Below are positions 60,363 to 64,000 of a stretch of 64,000 bases of DNA, one piece after another. Position numbers and translations under genes: made by a program. Each line of letters starts with the position of its first letter. Position 1 is the first letter of the stretch. Source of the DNA: Bradyrhizobium sp. Ghvi (GTDB lineage: Bacteria; Pseudomonadota; Alphaproteobacteria; Rhizobiales; Xanthobacteraceae); the NCBI RefSeq assembly GCF_900115265.1, contig NZ_FOVU01000007.1, forward strand, positions 186,001 to 250,000, given 5' to 3'. The notes under the pieces were generated by a model that did no database searches, was not told where the DNA came from, and saw only the letters and a program-made list of their open reading frames with translations.

Positions 60363-62039
60363 CTAGGCGCCTGCAGCCTCGACGAGGTCGCCGATGCAGA
60401 AATGAGCCATGTGCGCGACGGCCTCAGCACTGTGGTAGTCGCCGAATTCGGCGGTGGCTTCCTTGCCGGCATACATTCGGGCGATGCCGGCGCCGCCGGG
60501 ATGATGCGGTGCCCATTCGGTAATGTCGTAGACTTTTCCCCGGATGATGACCCAGCAATCGTCTCTGGTGTTGTGCCGGGCGACCTCGGCGCGCGTGACG
60601 GGGCGCGGCTCCCTGGCGGACCCCGTCGGCGTCCAGAGCGTGCGGGTGATCGCAGCGTAACTGGCCTTGGCCGCGCGGCGGAAATCCCACGGCCCCAATC
60701 TCTTGGGCGGCAGCTCGGTGCCGATCGTGCGGGCGTCGTAGGCGTAGATCCAGGAATCGTCCTCGCCGCCGCGCTTGTCGTGGGCGAAGGCCGGGCTCAC
60801 CCGCTCGTCGAGCTTCTCCAGCAGCGCCTTCTGCTCGGCGGTGTCCCTGGCCCGCAAGTGATCGAAGGCGAATTTGGAGCCGAGCTGAAAGCGCGTCGCG
60901 CGGTAATGTCGCACGCGTTCGTAGTGCAACAACGCTGTCGCCACGTCGCTCTTGTGCAGGGCGAAGGCGCAAGACAGCGCGGCGGCGTCCTCGAAGGACT
61001 GTGCGGCGCCCTGGCCGAAGGTGGGAAGCATCGGATGCGCCGCGTCGCCGAGCAAACAGATGCGGCCCTGCACCCAGGTTTCGAGCGCATCACGATCGTA
61101 GAGGCCCCACTTCGTCGGACGAACGATCGCGCCGGCCAGAGCCAGCAGGTCATTTCTGCTGGGGTGCCCGGTGAATGCCTCGCCCACCTCGCGAACGATC
61201 TCCTCCCGACTGACCGGAAACCAGTCGCCCTCCTCTTTCTCGAATGCGGCGGAGTCGGGCTCATAGCGGGCGATCCACACGTTCAACAACTCACCGCCCC
61301 GCACCCAATAGGTCGTCGCCCCGCTCTTGTCGTTGCGATGGCGGTCCATGCTGAAGGAATGGATGGGATTGTTGTCCAGCGGGCTGCCGTCGGCTTGGCG
61401 GAGCGAGGCGACCACCGTCCGCGGAATGAGTCCGCGGAAGCATGTTACTTCGGTCCAGCGCTTGGGGCGGGGGTTCGGCCACGCCAGCTGCAACGTAGCG
61501 GAGTTGATTCCGTCGGCACCGACGAGCACCTCTGCGGTGGCGGTCTGGCCATTCGAAAAGGTCGCCGCCACCTCGCCGTCGGTCTGACGCAACTGCGTCA
61601 GTCGGCTGTCCATATGCACTGTGATCGGGCACGGCTCGCCGCTATCTGGGCCGAACGCGAACACCCGCTTGTAGAGGCACATCAACAGGTCGAGCCTGTG
61701 CATGTGATGAAAGCCGGCGCCGTCGCCCGCGGCGGTGACATGATCGAACGGCCGCTTGGTCACGCTGCCATCCGCGTTGAACTGCCGTGTCGATTCCAGA
61801 ATGGCCGCCCGGCCACCGTCGATCGCCCCGTCGGGGCCCTTGGGATCCCCGCCATCGAGGTCGACGCCGAGCCACCGGCAGATCCGCGCCCCGTTGGGCG
61901 GGATATTCAACCCCGCGCCTGCGGTACTGGGCACCTTCGTCTGCTCGTAGACATCGACCGATGCGAACACGCCGGACTGCCGCAGCGCCAGCGCCGTCAT
62001 CAGCCCGCCCATTCCCGCACCGACGATCACCGCCCGCAT
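60363..62039 (-). CDS. FAD monooxygenase fused to a C-terminal cytochrome b5 domain
   Basis: A 558-residue protein. Residues 1-470 form a class A flavoprotein hydroxylase (salicylate/kynurenine hydroxylase type): MRAVIVGAGMGGLMTALALR, then VLVGADGINS and GDAAHPMLPTFGQGAAQSFE. Residues 483-553 form a cytochrome b5-like heme domain with the axial His513 in HHPGG and His536 in DYHSAEAVAH. Such hydroxylases normally take electrons straight from NAD(P)H, so an attached heme domain is unusual. The YafY gene is divergent, but its operator may sit on its own promoter. Confidence 0.9.
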   Translation of the reverse strand: MRAVIVGAGMGGLMTALALRQSGVFASVDVYEQTKVPSTAGAGLNIPPNGARICRWLGVDLDGGDPKGPDGAIDGGRAAILESTRQFNADGSVTKRPFDHVTAAGDGAGFHHMHRLDLLMCLYKRVFAFGPDSGEPCPITVHMDSRLTQLRQTDGEVAATFSNGQTATAEVLVGADGINSATLQLAWPNPRPKRWTEVTCFRGLIPRTVVASLRQADGSPLDNNPIHSFSMDRHRNDKSGATTYWVRGGELLNVWIARYEPDSAAFEKEEGDWFPVSREEIVREVGEAFTGHPSRNDLLALAGAIVRPTKWGLYDRDALETWVQGRICLLGDAAHPMLPTFGQGAAQSFEDAAALSCAFALHKSDVATALLHYERVRHYRATRFQLGSKFAFDHLRARDTAEQKALLEKLDERVSPAFAHDKRGGEDDSWIYAYDARTIGTELPPKRLGPWDFRRAAKASYAAITRTLWTPTGSAREPRPVTRAEVARHNTRDDCWVIIRGKVYDITEWAPHHPGGAGIARMYAGKEATAEFGDYHSAEAVAHMAHFCIGDLVEAAGA

Positions 62040-62201
62040 TCTGTCATCCTTCCGGAACGCACCGATTCCCGCCTTGCGGCGGTGCTCAAGGTGGATGTCG
62101 TCTGAACAGATGCACCGAGACTAGCCGCGGGCAGACCGGCAATAAAGCGGCTTCTCGCCGAAGCGAGCGGGGCGCATAACGCCCACCCGAGCTGGAAACC
62201 G

Positions 62202-62224
62202 ATGCTGACAGAATCTGGCAGCAT
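62202..62224. promoter_or_regulatory. YafY-type operator before the regulator gene
   Basis: ATGCTGACAG-AAT-CTGGCAGCAT is a 23-base palindrome with one mismatched pair, 19 bases before the regulator start and 163 bases before the FAD-cytochrome b5 gene on the other strand. The same site recurs at 62932. Confidence 0.7.
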
Positions 62225-62242
62225 GGCGTGATATGCGCGGGC

Positions 62243-62929
62243 ATGTCGCGCGCTCAACGCCTTCTTGATGTGATCCAGCTCTTGCGCAGCCATCGTCGGC
62301 CCGTCGCGGCAAGCCGGCTGGCCGAGGAACTCGGCGTCTCGCTCCGGACGATCTATCGGGACATCGAGACGCTAAAGGGCCAAGGGGCCCATATCGATGG
62401 CGAGGCCGGCATCGGCTATGTCCTGCGGCCGGGGTTCATGCTGCCGCCTTTGATGTTCTCGGAAGAGGAGATCGAAGCGCTCGTGCTGGGCGGTCGATGG
62501 GTTGCGGCTCAGTCGGATGAGCCGCTCGGAAAGGCGGCGAAGAACGCGCTGGCAAAGATCGCCGCCGTGCTGCCCGATGACCTCCAGCGGAGCCTGGAAA
62601 CGTCGAGCCTGATGGTCGCTCGCCGTGATCCGGCAGCAGGCGATACCCAATTGCCTGTTATCAGGGCCGCGATCCGCAACGAGCGCAAATTGCGCATCAC
62701 CTATAGCGACGAACGGGACAACCGCACCAATCGCACGATCTGGCCGATCGCGCTCGGGTTCTTCTATTCCGTACGCATGGTGGCCGCTTGGTGCGAGAGC
62801 CGCGGCGGCTACCGCCATTTCCGCACCGACCGGATCCTGTCGATCACCCTCACGGAGCGGCGCTACCCACGACGCCGCACCGAGTTGCTGCGGGAGTGGA
62901 AGCAGCTGGAAGGTATGAGCGAGTCCTGA
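62243..62929 (+). CDS. YafY/WYL-type transcriptional regulator
   Basis: A 228-residue regulator with an N-terminal HTH (MSRAQRLLDVIQLLRSHRRP, LAEELGVSLRTIYRDIETL) and a C-terminal WYL-like sensor domain (LRITYSDERDNRTNRTIWPI). Such proteins often sit beside a VOC gene and bind a TGCTGACAG-type palindrome, which is present both here and before the next gene. The ATG at 62243 gives the conserved N-terminus. Confidence 0.92.
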   Translation: MSRAQRLLDVIQLLRSHRRPVAASRLAEELGVSLRTIYRDIETLKGQGAHIDGEAGIGYVLRPGFMLPPLMFSEEEIEALVLGGRWVAAQSDEPLGKAAKNALAKIAAVLPDDLQRSLETSSLMVARRDPAAGDTQLPVIRAAIRNERKLRITYSDERDNRTNRTIWPIALGFFYSVRMVAAWCESRGGYRHFRTDRILSITLTERRYPRRRTELLREWKQLEGMSES

Positions 62930-62931
62930 TC

Positions 62932-62954
62932 ATGCTGACAGAAACTGTCAGCAC
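62932..62954. promoter_or_regulatory. YafY-type operator before the VOC gene
   Basis: ATGCTGACAG-AAA-CTGTCAGCAC is a 23-base palindrome with one end mismatch, the same motif as at 62202. It begins just after the regulator's stop codon and 46 bases before the VOC start. Confidence 0.7.
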
Positions 62955-62999
62955 CTTCAGTTAAGCCTCGTCCATCGCCAAGCTGAACAGGAGATGCAA

Positions 63000-63368
63000 A
63001 TGGCCGATTTCAACCTCGTGGTGCTCTATGTCGACGACGCGCAAGCGAGCTCCGCCTTTTATCAGACCCTGCTGGAGTGCCCTGTCGCGCAATCATCTCC
63101 GAAGTTCGTGGTTCTTCCGCTGGGAAATGGCACCATGCTGGGCCTGTGGCAGCGGGATGCCGTCGTACCTCCTTCTGCTTCGCAAGCCGGCAGCAGCGAG
63201 ATCTCGTGGACGGCGCCAGATGCGGAGGCCGTGCGCGCGACCTTTGAGGCCTGGACCACCCGCGGCGTGCGGATCGCGCAGCCTCCAACCGCCATGCCGT
63301 TCGGACACACCTTCGTTGCGCTCGATCCCGACGGGCATCGCCTGCGCGTCCTGGCGCCCGCGGCGTAA
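63000..63368 (+). CDS. VOC-family (glyoxalase-fold) protein
   Basis: A 122-residue VOC protein: DFNLVVLYVDDAQASSAFYQ, VLPLGNGTMLGLW and HTFVALDPDGHRLRVLAPA. The ATG at 63000 is chosen because AGGAG ends 6 bases before it; the ATG at 62994 would abut the AGGAG directly. It follows the YafY gene and is preceded by that regulator's palindrome, so it is its likely target. Confidence 0.9.
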   Translation: MADFNLVVLYVDDAQASSAFYQTLLECPVAQSSPKFVVLPLGNGTMLGLWQRDAVVPPSASQAGSSEISWTAPDAEAVRATFEAWTTRGVRIAQPPTAMPFGHTFVALDPDGHRLRVLAPAA

Positions 63369-63381
63369 AGGGCGCCTTCCT

Positions 63382-64000
63382 CTAGCCGACGAGCTGCCTC
63401 GCCGCCGCCGAGATCATCACCAGCCCGCCGGTGATCACGGCGGCGTCGAGGATCGCGGCATGGATGTGCACCGGCATCCGCTCGACGAAGGCCTTGGCCA
63501 GGAACGCACCGGGGACGGCGAGGCCGCCGATCAGAAACGCGAAGGCGAGCACCTGCGCAGTGACGGCGCCGGCGAGACCGAACACCGAGATCTTGATGAG
63601 GCCGGTGCCGAGCGAGACCATCGCGTCGGTCGCGATCACGGCGGCGCCTTCAAGGCCCGCCGCCATCAGGAGCGAGAGCAGGATCACGCCCGAGCCCGAG
63701 GTGCCGCCGACCAGCACGCCGTAACCGACCGATCCCGCGGCAAGGCCGGTGTCGTCGATCTTGACCTCGCGCCGCCGCAGGACGCGGCGCAGCGGCACGC
63801 TCAGGATCAGCATGGTGCCGATCACGATCGCGGCGCCGGCATTGGTGAGGCGCGTGTAACCATAGGCGCCGAGGGCGGTCGTCAGCGCGGCGCAGGCGAG
63901 AACGATCAGCGCACGGCGGCGATCGGCGTAGCGGAGATAGGCGACGGCACGGCTGGAATTGGTGAAGAGCGCTGATATCGCGATGATCGGCACCACCGGT
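63382..64000 (-). CDS. TauE/SafE sulfite exporter-like membrane protein, 3' part
   Basis: The frame is open to the window edge, so the N-terminal part is missing. About six helices are visible, with the family segments PIIAISALFTNSSRAVAYL, VGGTSGSGVILLSLLMAAGL and AFLIGGLAVPGAFLAKAFVE. TauE/SafE proteins export sulfite or organosulfonates; the substrate here is unknown. Convergent with the VOC gene. Confidence 0.85.
   Translation of the reverse strand, partial: PVVPIIAISALFTNSSRAVAYLRYADRRRALIVLACAALTTALGAYGYTRLTNAGAAIVIGTMLILSVPLRRVLRRREVKIDDTGLAAGSVGYGVLVGGTSGSGVILLSLLMAAGLEGAAVIATDAMVSLGTGLIKISVFGLAGAVTAQVLAFAFLIGGLAVPGAFLAKAFVERMPVHIHAAILDAAVITGGLVMISAAARQLVG

Noticed and set aside
60312..62105. 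Plus-strand ORF of about 600 codons
   Set aside because: It is antisense to the FAD monooxygenase-cytochrome b5 gene, which carries FAD and heme motifs.

Overview
The window is a high-GC chromosomal segment of an alphaproteobacterium, most probably Bradyrhizobium or a close relative in the Nitrobacteraceae. I infer this from the fused cytochrome b/c1 gene (fbcH) behind a Rieske gene, a fused trpE(G) behind a short leader peptide and attenuator, a CcrM-type methyltransferase, a GcrA-like protein, FixK/FNR-type boxes, and many palindromic intergenic repeats. No rRNA, tRNA, CRISPR array, prophage or intact insertion sequence was seen.

Layout. 0-10.3 kb: end of an alpha/beta hydrolase, ispE with a TPR lipoprotein-like gene, ETF-quinone oxidoreductase, an unusual uracil-DNA glycosylase, a membrane glycosyltransferase, rnhB, a VOC gene with an internal deletion and a radical SAM gene. 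10.5-14.2 kb: phosphoketolase plus acetate kinase. 14.4-19 kb: RMD1-like protein, small glycosyltransferase, MarR-GNAT protein, moaB and a neutral zinc metallopeptidase. 19.4-26 kb: ccrM, two glutathione transferases, a chemoreceptor fragment, a LysR/NTF2 divergent pair, an FAD oxidoreductase and a thioesterase. 26-37 kb: mutY, a DciA-like gene, dsbA-like gene, smc, rsm22-like gene, lemA with an M48 protease, and two adjacent P-loop ATPases. 37-47.2 kb: apt, trpE(G) with its trpL leader, dienelactone hydrolase, fbcFH, then trmL-queE-queD-hemF-HAD.

47.3-64 kb is more accessory in character: small regulators each next to one or two enzyme genes, short genes and repeat-rich gaps. It holds an FAD hydroxylase/VOC operon with a divergent MarR gene, a SnoaL-MarR pair, a P-loop kinase, an orphan homoprotocatechuate 2,3-dioxygenase, an MDR oxidoreductase, a short GcrA-like protein, a GFA protein, a TauD/TfdA dioxygenase, an FAD monooxygenase fused to a cytochrome b5 domain, and a YafY regulator with a VOC gene.

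How parts work together. Phosphoketolase and acetate kinase form a C2-yielding sugar bypass making ATP. FbcF and FbcH are the bc1 complex, and ETF-QO feeds electrons into the same quinone pool. CcrM and the GcrA-like protein both belong to methylation-linked cell-cycle control. The strongest unexplained signals are three perfect or near-perfect FNR/FixK boxes at almost the same distance (about 70-77 bp) before three separate oxidative transcription units, the monooxygenase-cytochrome b5 fusion, matched YafY operators in front of a regulator and its VOC neighbour, and the pair of uncharacterised P-loop ATPases.
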